Assembly: GCA_947174955.1 (NCBI GenBank)
Contig: CAMWKX010000013.1
Span: 1 to 14,706 of the forward strand
DNA length: 14,706 bases
Direction of reading: 5' to 3'
Source: an uncultured Clostridia bacterium
GTDB lineage: Bacteria; Bacillota; Clostridia; Christensenellales; Borkfalkiaceae
Shown: piece after piece, positions 1 through 5,595 of the stretch
Layout of the letters: every line of letters begins with the position of its first letter
Numbering within the stretch: the stretch's first letter is position 1
Made by a program: the position numbers and the translations under genes
The notes under the pieces: model-generated
What the model was told of the DNA's origin: nothing
Databases searched by the model: none
The model's input: the letters and a program-made list of their open reading frames with translations, nothing else

Positions 1-29
1 TACACATCCGAAAGGGGTGTAATTTTTTT
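1..29 (+). terminator. Intrinsic terminator or attenuator just upstream of rpmG
   Basis: TACAC (1-5) pairs with GTGTA (17-21), and TCC (7-9) pairs with GGG (14-16) through one T.G wobble, with A6 bulged. The loop is a GAAA tetraloop at 10-13, and seven T residues follow at 23-29. This is a textbook intrinsic terminator shape. It ends only 15 bases before the rpmG start, which leaves no room for a separate promoter. It may end the preceding unit with read-through, or act as an attenuator for the ribosomal operon. The left side is cut by the window edge, so the stem could be longer. Confidence 0.65.
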
Positions 30-44
30 GTACGGAGACCCATT

Positions 45-206
45 ATGAAGGCATCAACAAGGGCTAAAATTACTTTCGAGTGCACGGAATGCAAGCGCAG
101 AAATTACGACAGCTACAAGAATAAGCGCAACGATCCCGACAGACTTACCATTTCCAAGTACTGCCCTTTCTGCAAAAAACATACTGAACATAAGGAATCC
201 AAGTAA
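45..206 (+). CDS. rpmG: 50S ribosomal protein L33 (bL33), zinc-binding type
   Basis: This 53-residue basic protein is a component of the large ribosomal subunit near the E site. It begins MKASTRAKITFECTEC and ends in a Lys/Glu-rich tail. Two CxxC pairs (C13/C16 and C40/C43) form the zinc ribbon of the zinc-binding L33 form, and the RNYDSYKNKRN stretch is typical of the family. The ATG follows a GGAG Shine-Dalgarno at 34-37. Its TAA stop shares one base with the secE ATG, so the two are probably translationally coupled. rpmG-secE-nusG is the common order in Gram-positive bacteria. The gene is shorter than the usual ORF-calling cut-off but is clearly real. Confidence 0.96.
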   Translation: MKASTRAKITFECTECKRRNYDSYKNKRNDPDRLTISKYCPFCKKHTEHKESK

Positions 207-418
207 TGGCTAAGGAAAAGGGTAAAGAGAAAAAACCCGGTCTGGGCAAGAGAATTAAGGACGTTTTTTCCGAGCTTAAACGCGTAACCTGGCCCACGTT
301 CCCCAAAGTCTTAAAGGCTACGGGCGTGGTTCTTATCGTCGTGCTCGTTTTCCTTGTGGTTGCAACGGGTATAAATCAGGGCTTACAGGCTCTGCTGCAA
401 CTCATTACGCAGGCTTAA
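206..418 (+). CDS. secE: Preprotein translocase subunit SecE
   Basis: This is a 70-residue single-span membrane protein that clamps SecY in the SecYEG channel in the cytoplasmic membrane. The first 15 residues are very Lys-rich. The conserved cytoplasmic amphipathic segment SELKRVTWPT lies at about 22-31, followed by one hydrophobic helix (about 37-56, VVLIVVLVFLVVAT). This is the short single-TM form usual outside the enterobacteria. The start overlaps the rpmG stop by one base, and a GGAA-type ribosome site lies inside the end of rpmG. nusG follows after 14 bases. Confidence 0.96.
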   Translation: MAKEKGKEKKPGLGKRIKDVFSELKRVTWPTFPKVLKATGVVLIVVLVFLVVATGINQGLQALLQLITQA

Positions 419-432
419 AAGGGGGCGGATAT

Positions 433-957
433 ATGGAAGAGAAACCTTGCTGGTATATTCTGCACACCTATTCGGGCTACGAAATGATGGTCAAAGATTC
501 GCTGTTCCGCCTTATCGAGAACAACAACCTCAAAGACCAGATTTTCGACGTTAAAATCCCTATGGAGCAGACCATAGAGGAAAAGAACGGCAAGCGCAAG
601 ATAGTCGAGCGCAAGCTTTTGCCCTGCTACGTGTTTATCAAAATGATTTACTCCAACCAGCTCTGGTACTGGGTAACCAACACGAGAGGCGTTACCGGCT
701 TCGTAGGACCTCAGGGCAGACCTATTCCTATGAAAGAGGACGAAATCAGAAAGATGCGCCTCGAAGAGGTTGTCGTAGACGCCGATTTCAAGGTCGGCGA
801 TACGGTCAATATCGACGCGGGCCCTCTGGAAGGCTTCGACGGCGTTATTACCGAGCTGAACGATTTGTCGCAGAAGGCAAAAGTAAACATTCAGATGTTC
901 GGCCGCTCTACGGACGTAGAGGTCGAGTATATACAAATAAAGAAAATAGAGGCATAA
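433..957 (+). CDS. nusG: Transcription termination/antitermination protein NusG
   Basis: This 174-residue NusG binds RNA polymerase and couples transcription to translation or to Rho. The NGN domain spans roughly residues 5-110 and opens with WYILHTYSGYE. The central KLLPCYVFIKM strand and VTGFVGPQGRPIPM are family-typical. A linker leads to the C-terminal KOW domain (about 118-174) with VGDTVNIDAGPLEGFDGVI. Length matches the family. A purine-rich AAAGGGGGCGG site precedes the ATG. The gene lies between secE and rplK in the canonical order. The long antisense open frame at 415-936 is a shadow of this gene. Confidence 0.97.
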   Translation: MEEKPCWYILHTYSGYEMMVKDSLFRLIENNNLKDQIFDVKIPMEQTIEEKNGKRKIVERKLLPCYVFIKMIYSNQLWYWVTNTRGVTGFVGPQGRPIPMKEDEIRKMRLEEVVVDADFKVGDTVNIDAGPLEGFDGVITELNDLSQKAKVNIQMFGRSTDVEVEYIQIKKIEA

Positions 958-970
958 CGCCTTTGTTATA

Positions 971-1020
971 CGTGGGAGAACAGATTAAATCTTTTCTATG
1001 GTCTGTTCGTTACTACCACG
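971..1020 (+). promoter_or_regulatory. L1-binding-like leader hairpin in front of rplK
   Basis: CGTGG (971-975) pairs with CCACG (1016-1020), and AACAGA (979-984) pairs with TCTGTT (1002-1007). The two stems enclose an asymmetric internal loop (GAG on the 5' side, CGTTACTA on the 3' side). A GTGGGAG strand opposite a CCAC strand is the pattern ribosomal protein L1 recognises in 23S rRNA and in its own mRNA, the basis of L1 feedback control of the L11-L1 operon. Position just before the rplK Shine-Dalgarno (AGGAGG, 1023-1028) fits autoregulation. The base pairing is seen directly; L1 binding is inferred. Confidence 0.6.
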
Positions 1021-1039
1021 ATAGGAGGAACATTTAATT

Positions 1040-1465
1040 ATGGCTAAGAAAATTACTGCGGTAGTTAAGTTGCAGCTCCCCGCCGGAAAGGCTACCCCCG
1101 CGCCCCCCGTAGGTTCTACGCTCGGCCCCCACGGTATCAACATTCCCGGTTTCACCAAGGAGTTCAACGCCAAGACGAGTGCACAGGCGGGACTTATCAT
1201 TCCCTGCGTTGTCACCATCTATCAGGACAGAAGCTTCACGTTTATTTTAAAGACGCCCCCCACGCCCGTACTTATCAAGAAGGCGTTAGGGCTCGAAACG
1301 GCAAGCGCACGCCCCAACAGGGACAAGGTCGGCAAGCTCACGAAGGCTCAGCTCGAAGAGATTGCAAAGACCAAGATGCCCGATCTTAACTGCAACGATT
1401 TAGAGGCAGCTAAGAGTATGGTTAAGGGCACCGCGCGCTCTATGGGTATCACCGTAGAGGAGTAA
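1040..1465 (+). CDS. rplK: 50S ribosomal protein L11 (uL11)
   Basis: This 141-residue protein has the family's usual length. It forms the base of the L7/L12 stalk with 23S rRNA at the GTPase-associated centre. The N-terminal domain contains the Pro-rich PAPPVGSTLGPHGINIPGF region (about 20-38), the site bound by thiopeptide antibiotics and release factors. The C-terminal rRNA-binding domain runs from about residue 75 and includes KTPPTPVLIKKALGL and the closing MVKGTARSMGITVEE. AGGAGG lies 11 bases before the ATG. The gene is preceded by an L1-site-like hairpin and followed, 89 bases later, by rplA. Confidence 0.98.
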   Translation: MAKKITAVVKLQLPAGKATPAPPVGSTLGPHGINIPGFTKEFNAKTSAQAGLIIPCVVTIYQDRSFTFILKTPPTPVLIKKALGLETASARPNRDKVGKLTKAQLEEIAKTKMPDLNCNDLEAAKSMVKGTARSMGITVEE

Positions 1466-1492
1466 GAAAGGGCTTATTATAAGTCTTTTCAG

Positions 1493-1539
1493 GTGGGAGA
1501 GGGATAAAAAATTCAAAGTCGACCCCTCGGATGAACCAC
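1493..1539 (+). promoter_or_regulatory. Second L1-binding-like leader hairpin, in front of rplA
   Basis: GTGG (1493-1496) pairs with CCAC (1536-1539), and GAGGG (1499-1503) pairs with CCCTC (1524-1528). The internal loop has GA on the 5' side and GGATGAA (1529-1535) on the 3' side. The GTGGGAG strand opposite GATGAACCAC is closer to the classical L1 recognition element than the rplK copy. It ends just before the rplA Shine-Dalgarno (GGAGG, 1542-1546), so L1 binding could block rplA translation. The structure is visible; the regulatory role is inferred. Confidence 0.65.
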
Positions 1540-1554
1540 ACGGAGGAATTTAAA

Positions 1555-2244
1555 ATGAAAGTAGGAAAGAAGTACGCGGAAAGCGTAAAATCATACGACC
1601 GCACCAAAGCATACGACGCGGCAGAGGCAGTTAACCTTGCACTTGCAACCGCAAAGGCAAAGTTCGACGAAACCATCGAGCTTCACGTTCGTTTGGGCGT
1701 TGACCCCAGACAGGCTGACCAGCAGGTCCGCGGCGTTCTGGTATTGCCCAACGGCACCGGTAAGAACAAGAAGGTTCTGGTTATCGCAAAGGGCGACAAG
1801 GCTGACCAGGCTGCGGCTGCGGGCGCAGACTACGTAGGCGCGGAAGAGATGGTACAGCGCATTCAGAAGGACAACTGGTTCGATTTCGACGTTGTTATTA
1901 CCACCCCCGATATGATGGGCGTTGTCGGCCGTATCGGTCGTGTCTTAGGTCCTAAGGGCTTGATGCCTAACCCCAAGAGCGGCACGGTTACTATGGATGT
2001 TACCAAGGCGGTCAAGGAAGTTAAGGCAGGTAAAGTTGAATACCGTCTGGATAAAACGGCTATCATTCACTGCCCGATCGGCAAGAAGAGCTTCGGCACT
2101 GACAAGATTGTCGAGAACTTCAACGCGCTTATGGAAGCTATCGTAAAGGCTAAACCCGCTGCGGCAAAAGGTCAGTATATCAAGAGCGTTACGCTCACCT
2201 CGACTATGGGTCCCGGCGTAAAAGTTATTTACAATAAAGGTTAA
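1555..2244 (+). CDS. rplA: 50S ribosomal protein L1 (uL1)
   Basis: This 229-residue protein forms the mobile L1 stalk next to the ribosomal E site and in many bacteria also represses its own operon. The signature GPKGLMPNPKSGTVT lies at about 132-146, and IELHVRLGVDPRQADQQVRG near the N-terminus is also family-typical. The start at 1555 was chosen because GGAGG sits 8 bases upstream and the product then begins MKVGKKYAE, as in homologues. An in-frame ATG at 1531 lies inside the leader hairpin and has no ribosome site. A strong terminator follows 15 bases after the stop, so rplJ and rplL, usually next, are not in this transcript. Confidence 0.97.
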   Translation: MKVGKKYAESVKSYDRTKAYDAAEAVNLALATAKAKFDETIELHVRLGVDPRQADQQVRGVLVLPNGTGKNKKVLVIAKGDKADQAAAAGADYVGAEEMVQRIQKDNWFDFDVVITTPDMMGVVGRIGRVLGPKGLMPNPKSGTVTMDVTKAVKEVKAGKVEYRLDKTAIIHCPIGKKSFGTDKIVENFNALMEAIVKAKPAAAKGQYIKSVTLTSTMGPGVKVIYNKG

Positions 2245-2259
2245 TTAAATTTAAAATTA

Positions 2260-2289
2260 AAATCCCCGCGGCAAATGCCGCGGGGATTT
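2260..2289. terminator. GC-rich palindromic terminator after rplA, shared with the convergent XRE gene
   Basis: The arms AATCCCCGCGGC (2261-2272) and GCCGCGGGGATT (2277-2288) pair perfectly around an AAAT loop, extended by one A-T pair. T-rich sequence follows on both sides (ATTTATGTTATTT on +; ATTTTAATTTT on -), so it can serve both rplA and the gene ending at 2293. The CCCCGCGGC/GCCGCGGGG core is identical to the hairpin at 2881-2902. Confidence 0.85.
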
Positions 2290-2292
2290 ATG

Positions 2293-2493
2293 TTATTTAT
2301 CTCTGCCAACTAACTCGTCTAATGAAATATTATAAAAGTCCGCAAGTCTGATACAGTCGTCTATTAGCGGTAAGTGCTTACCGTTTTCGTAATAGCTCAA
2401 TTTGGGTTGTGAAATACCCGTTGCTTTTGCAACTGCACTTTGCGATAATTCCCGTAGTTCTCTTTGACTTTTTAATGCTTCGCCTATATTCAT
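2293..2493 (-). CDS. Small XRE-family helix-turn-helix repressor
   Basis: This 66-residue protein consists almost entirely of a Cro/CI-type helix-turn-helix domain (HTH_3). Residues 18-38 (QSAVAKATGISQPKLSYYENG) hold the two HTH helices and the conserved YENG turn. The C-terminal part (PLIDDCIRLADFYNISLDELVGR) is the usual closing helix pair. No sensor domain is attached. It is divergent from the 95-aa gene at 2586, and the shared intergenic region carries four GTTTATA half-sites, its likely operators. No clear Shine-Dalgarno precedes the ATG, and a TATAAT at 2505-2500 would place the transcript start at the ATG, so it could be leaderless. The gene is AT-rich compared with its neighbours. Confidence 0.9.
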   Translation of the reverse strand: MNIGEALKSQRELRELSQSAVAKATGISQPKLSYYENGKHLPLIDDCIRLADFYNISLDELVGRDK

Positions 2494-2499
2494 AGATTT

Positions 2500-2505
2500 A
2501 TTATA
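2500..2505 (-). promoter_or_regulatory. Possible -10 element of the XRE gene
   Basis: The minus strand reads TATAAT at 2505-2500, seven bases before the XRE start codon. No good -35 hexamer is visible at 17-18 bp. If used, transcription would begin at or next to the ATG, giving a leaderless mRNA. Confidence 0.3.
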
Positions 2506-2510
2506 TAAAA

Positions 2511-2574
2511 AAGTTTATAAAAGTGCTTGCATTATAAACTTCTTTATGTTATTATTAATATAAACAAGTTTATA
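2511..2574. promoter_or_regulatory. Operator cluster: four GTTTATA half-sites between divergent genes
   Basis: AAGTTTATAA (2511-2520) and TTATAAACTT (2532-2541) form a perfect 10-bp inverted repeat with an 11-bp spacer. A second inverted repeat, TATAAAC (2559-2565) and GTTTATA (2568-2574), has a 2-bp spacer. The first flanks the -35 and the second covers the expected transcript start of the gene at 2586. This arrangement fits binding by the adjacent XRE repressor, with control of both divergent genes. The repeats are seen directly; the binding protein is inferred from adjacency. Confidence 0.7.
2527..2555 (+). promoter_or_regulatory. Sigma-A promoter of the 95-aa gene
   Basis: TTGCAT (2527-2532) and TATTAT (2550-2555) are separated by 17 bp. 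The expected start is near 2562, inside the second GTTTATA inverted repeat. AGGGG (2574-2578) then serves as ribosome site for the ATG at 2586. Confidence 0.65.
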
Positions 2575-2585
2575 GGGGTTATAAT

Positions 2586-2873
2586 ATGGAAAAACAAAAA
2601 ACGGCGGTTATGCAAATGTTTTACGGACAGAGGGTGGACAGCGATAAGATAAAGTGTTCTCCCGAGTATGACGAATGTTTACATAAAGCAATCGAATATA
2701 GTAGCAAACTTTGCGAAAAACTCAAAGATATGCCCGAAGTAATGGAACTGTTCACACAATACAACGACTGGACTGACAGGGCGTACGCATTGGAAGTAGA
2801 CGCGTACTATGCCGAAGGTTTTAAGTTCGGACTGCTTATAGGCATAGAGGCGGGCGAGAGCAAGTACGAATAG
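2586..2873 (+). CDS. Small conserved protein, DUF6809-like
   Basis: This is a 95-residue, acidic, soluble-looking protein of unknown function. Features seen are an N-terminal MQMFYGQ segment, a central Glu/Lys-rich helical region (YDECLHKAIEYSSKLCEKL), and a C-terminal Gly-containing helix (YYAEGFKFGLLIGIEAG). The FYG start and the EGFKFGLLIGIE ending resemble Firmicutes proteins annotated DUF6809, whose function is not known; that match is from memory and only moderate. There is no signal peptide or membrane span. It has its own promoter under four GTTTATA sites and faces the XRE gene, so it is probably the repressor's target. Its AT-rich composition fits an accessory module. Confidence 0.75.
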   Translation: MEKQKTAVMQMFYGQRVDSDKIKCSPEYDECLHKAIEYSSKLCEKLKDMPEVMELFTQYNDWTDRAYALEVDAYYAEGFKFGLLIGIEAGESKYE

Positions 2874-2879
2874 ACAAAC

Positions 2880-2912
2880 GCCCCGCGGCAAATGCCGCGG
2901 GGCTTTCGTTTT
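2880..2912 (+). terminator. Terminator after the 95-aa gene, identical in core to 2264-2285
   Basis: GCCCCGCGGC (2880-2889) and GCCGCGGGGC (2894-2903) pair perfectly around AAAT (2890-2893), followed by TTTCGTTTT (2904-2912). The convergent gene ending at 2925 could use the same hairpin in reverse, but the T-tract on that side is poor. Confidence 0.8.
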
Positions 2913-2924
2913 ATAATTGTTTAA

Positions 2925-3596
2925 TCAAAAGAAAGTGCCGCGAGCTGCTTCCTTGGTTTCCTTGTCGGCAATGAACGGCAAGCGGGTGGTATAGCCTGCT
3001 TTTGCCGCAACAATCATCTTCGTAGGCCACGAGAAGATATCGCTGTTCCAGGTGTTTACCGTATCGTTGTAAACCTCGCGTGCGGCGGTGATTTCGCGCT
3101 GCAAATACGAGTTCTGCTGCATAGCGTCGGCAAGCTCCTGATGCGCCTTTAAGTTGGGGTAGTTCTCAACTACGAAGTTCTTCAACGCTCTGCCGTAAGC
3201 GTTAATCTTGTCTGCACACTCGTTACGCGCTTCGTCGTCGCTCGAATTGCCCGAACGCAGAGCCGCGATTTCGGTGAAGGTGGACTTATCCAGATCGACG
3301 GCCTTGTCTACGAGGCGTGCGCAGTTCTGTAAAATCTGAACGCGCTGTTCGAGATAGTTGTCAATCTGCGAAGCGTCGTGCTGTAATTTCTGTTGAAGCT
3401 TTTGCAGGTAGCTGCGCGCCTTGGTCTTTAAAATGCACCATATGATACCGCCGATAATGGGGGGCAGAAACCAAATGATGATTTCAAAGAACTTGGAGCC
3501 GCCGCCGACTTTTACGGGCAGTCTTTTCGCAATTACGTTCACGTCGTTGCCTTCGCTCATAGTGGGGTCGTTGAGTTCGTCTAATTCATTAGCCAT
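2925..3596 (-). CDS. LemA family membrane protein
   Basis: This 223-residue protein is anchored by one N-terminal transmembrane helix at about 37-57 (FEIIIWFLPPIIGGIIWCIL), with a long helical domain behind it. LemA hallmarks are NYPNLKAHQEL (145-155) and REITAAREVYNDTVNTWN (167-184), followed by the P-containing FSWPTKMIVA turn. The extended N-terminus before the TM helix (about 36 residues, acidic then basic) is longer than in typical LemA proteins, which start close to the helix. GGAGG lies 8-9 bases upstream of the start codon. It follows the DUF3137-like gene by 22 bases on the same strand, so they form one operon. The molecular function of LemA proteins is not established. Confidence 0.88.
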   Translation of the reverse strand: MANELDELNDPTMSEGNDVNVIAKRLPVKVGGGSKFFEIIIWFLPPIIGGIIWCILKTKARSYLQKLQQKLQHDASQIDNYLEQRVQILQNCARLVDKAVDLDKSTFTEIAALRSGNSSDDEARNECADKINAYGRALKNFVVENYPNLKAHQELADAMQQNSYLQREITAAREVYNDTVNTWNSDIFSWPTKMIVAAKAGYTTRLPFIADKETKEAARGTFF

Positions 3597-3618
3597 AAAA
3601 TTTCCTCCAATGGTTAAA

Positions 3619-5436
3619 TTATTTTATAAGTTCATCAATTTGCTCATCGAACGGCGCGTTCTCGTCGTTTACAAGACAGCACAGTATTCCGCGCCAGAAC
3701 GACGCCGTGCCGAGCTCCGACAGAGTGCCGCGCAATACGCTTTCTTCCTCGCCGTCGTTGAACTGCTTGTCGCTTAAAGGCAGTTCTCTGAGCTTGACTA
3801 CGCTGTCGCGCTTAACGGGTATATATTCGTCCCAGGGCACGGGTACCGAGTGCATTCTGCCGTCGCCGCCGAACACCGATACGTAATCTACGCGCGGCTC
3901 GATGCGGTATGCGTACGCGGTAACTCCTACCGTGTCCGATTTGCCTTCCTTATTTATAAGCCCCGTCTTTAAAATCGAGGGGGTAGCCGCGTACTCGCTG
4001 GCAAACTCTCTGTAACCGAGCTTGTTAACGGCTACTTCCGCTTCGTAGCTTGACAGGTTGCGGGGATAGTTTTCGCGGTATATGTATTCCTTGGGCTTGT
4101 GCTGCTGATAGAGAGGCACCGAAAGGAGGGGCGCAAAGTCGAAGTAGAGCGACTTGAAGTACGACTTGTTGAACGAAAGGAATTTTTCCTTGGCGTCGTC
4201 CACGTCGTAGGAGAAGTAACGCCTGTAATCGGCGTTCATATCCCAGTTTGCCGAATGCTCGCTCGATATAAAATTAAGGCAGCCGCGCTTTAAGAAAATG
4301 AAATCGTCGCCGTAGTTGACCTTGTCTTTCATAAGATCGAGCATATTTTTCTGCGCGAGGGGGGTGAACATAAGGCGGAACTGCACCTCGTTGTTTCTGT
4401 CGAACGCGTTGAAAAGCACGTCGAATTCCTCGTTGCCCATTACGGTGAAGTTGTTCTGCGCGTTGTCAAGAGCCTTTGTCTGCTGTTTTTTGATTTTCTT
4501 GAATTCCGACTTGACCTTGCTTGCAAGCGCTTTTTCCGAAAGGCGTTCGGCGTGTGTCGGCTCGTGAGAGAAGACTAAGTCGGGCGCCGCCTCGTTGCCG
4601 TAGATTAAGCGGGTCTGTTCGGAATAGACTGGCTTGGGTTTGGTCACGCTTGCCGTCAGTACCTGAGAATGGTGCTGCGTGTGAACGTGTCCCTGGCTGT
4701 CCCTGTAAGTCGTCGTCCAGTGTATGGTCAGCGTGCCCGTGTATACGTAGTCGATAATGCTCTCGACCATTTCCCTGTCAACGACGAAGGGATTGCCTAA
4801 AATTTCGCCCGTGAGTACGGCGATAGTGGAGCGGTTGAGGTCGTCGTTATCGCCTAAGCCGTACTTGCCGTTCAGATAGTCGTAGCGGCGCATCGTGAAG
4901 TTGGGGTCGATTTTCAGAAGGGGCACGGTCTTTTCGATGAGCTTTCTTGTCGCGTCGCTTTCGAACAGCGCGTTCAAAGGTCCCATCTGCGCCCAGGCTT
5001 CCTTTAAAATGGCTTCCGCCTCGGCCGAGCGTTCGGAGTAGAGCGCGTCGGTTTTCTTAATCTGCTTAACCAGTACGAGGCAGATGACAAGCAGCGAGAC
5101 GATCGCCGCCACCGAGCCGACCGGAAGCGTTACCGCACCCGCGAGAACCGTTCCGCGAACGATGAGATATATGCCCGTGCACGCGGCGATTATGCCGATT
5201 ACGGCGAGCACGATTAAGAAGTTGCGGAGCGCCTTTTTGCCCGAAAGCTTGCGGGCAGTTTCCTTTGCCAGCGCGTCGGCGGCTTTATATTTCTTTACGG
5301 TACTGCGGTTCTGTTCCGCGTCTATGCCCGACTTTGCAACAAGTTGGTCGAAGTAGCCGCGGGCGTTCGCGTCGAATTCCTGTTCGTAAAAATCGTTATA
5401 GGCTTTAATTGGTTCGAGAAGCCTGTCGTCGTTCAT
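3619..5436 (-). CDS. DUF3137-like membrane protein paired with LemA
   Basis: This is a 605-residue protein from the ATG at 5436. Two adjacent transmembrane helices lie at about 73-93 and 96-124. A large soluble part follows, containing a His-rich loop HVHTQHH (about 250-256) and a segment GNEEFDVLFNAFDRNNEVQFR with MFTPLAQKNMLDLM (about 334-369) that looks like DUF3137. DUF3137 proteins are often encoded next to lemA. The start was chosen because AAAGGTGG (5450-5443) is six bases before this ATG; a TTG at 5469 extends the frame by 11 codons but lacks a ribosome site, and an ATG at 5442 directly abuts the Shine-Dalgarno. A promoter at 5515-5487 drives the pair. Function is unknown; a membrane or envelope role with LemA is inference. 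Confidence 0.82.
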   Translation of the reverse strand: MNDDRLLEPIKAYNDFYEQEFDANARGYFDQLVAKSGIDAEQNRSTVKKYKAADALAKETARKLSGKKALRNFLIVLAVIGIIAACTGIYLIVRGTVLAGAVTLPVGSVAAIVSLLVICLVLVKQIKKTDALYSERSAEAEAILKEAWAQMGPLNALFESDATRKLIEKTVPLLKIDPNFTMRRYDYLNGKYGLGDNDDLNRSTIAVLTGEILGNPFVVDREMVESIIDYVYTGTLTIHWTTTYRDSQGHVHTQHHSQVLTASVTKPKPVYSEQTRLIYGNEAAPDLVFSHEPTHAERLSEKALASKVKSEFKKIKKQQTKALDNAQNNFTVMGNEEFDVLFNAFDRNNEVQFRLMFTPLAQKNMLDLMKDKVNYGDDFIFLKRGCLNFISSEHSANWDMNADYRRYFSYDVDDAKEKFLSFNKSYFKSLYFDFAPLLSVPLYQQHKPKEYIYRENYPRNLSSYEAEVAVNKLGYREFASEYAATPSILKTGLINKEGKSDTVGVTAYAYRIEPRVDYVSVFGGDGRMHSVPVPWDEYIPVKRDSVVKLRELPLSDKQFNDGEEESVLRGTLSELGTASFWRGILCCLVNDENAPFDEQIDELIK

Positions 5437-5486
5437 TTCCATCCACCTTTTTAAATCAGAGGAGCTCAAAAATTTTATCTAATTTA

Positions 5487-5515
5487 ATTATAGAATGTTT
5501 TCCGACAAAATGCAA
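5487..5515 (-). promoter_or_regulatory. Sigma-A promoter of the DUF3137-lemA operon
   Basis: Read on the minus strand, TTGCAT (5515-5510) and a perfect TATAAT (5492-5487) are separated by 17 bp. The expected start near 5480 gives a leader of about 44 bases to the ATG at 5436, supporting that start codon. Confidence 0.8.
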
Positions 5516-5526
5516 CATTATTTTAC

Positions 5527-5561
5527 AAAAAAAGCCCCGCGGCATAATTTACCACGAGGCT
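5527..5561 (-). terminator. Strand-specific terminator of trpB2
   Basis: On the minus strand AGCCTCGTGG (5561-5552) pairs with CCGCGGGGCT (5542-5533) over 10 bp, including two U.G wobbles, followed by a run of seven U (5533-5527). On the plus strand the wobble positions become A/C mismatches, so the hairpin is stable only in trpB2 RNA. The arms are a diverged form of the window's CCCCGCGG terminator. Confidence 0.85.
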
Positions 5562-5595
5562 GTTTTACGTTAATTAAAGGATATATGCGGGGTAA

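Noticed and set aside
415..936. 173-aa minus-strand open frame opposite nusG
   Set aside because: It is fully antisense to a certain gene, has no ribosome site, and its protein has no recognisable domain.
1531..1554. Upstream ATG extending rplA by eight codons
   Set aside because: It lies in the leader hairpin, lacks a Shine-Dalgarno, and L1 homologues begin near MKVGKKY.
2245..2300. Possible L10 leader and rplJ start after rplA
   Set aside because: Only a terminator and the convergent XRE gene are present; no L10 sequence is found in any frame.
2264..2902. CRISPR repeats or insertion-sequence ends at the repeated palindromes
   Set aside because: Only two identical copies with genes between them, no spacers and no transposase; hairpin plus T-tract fits terminators.
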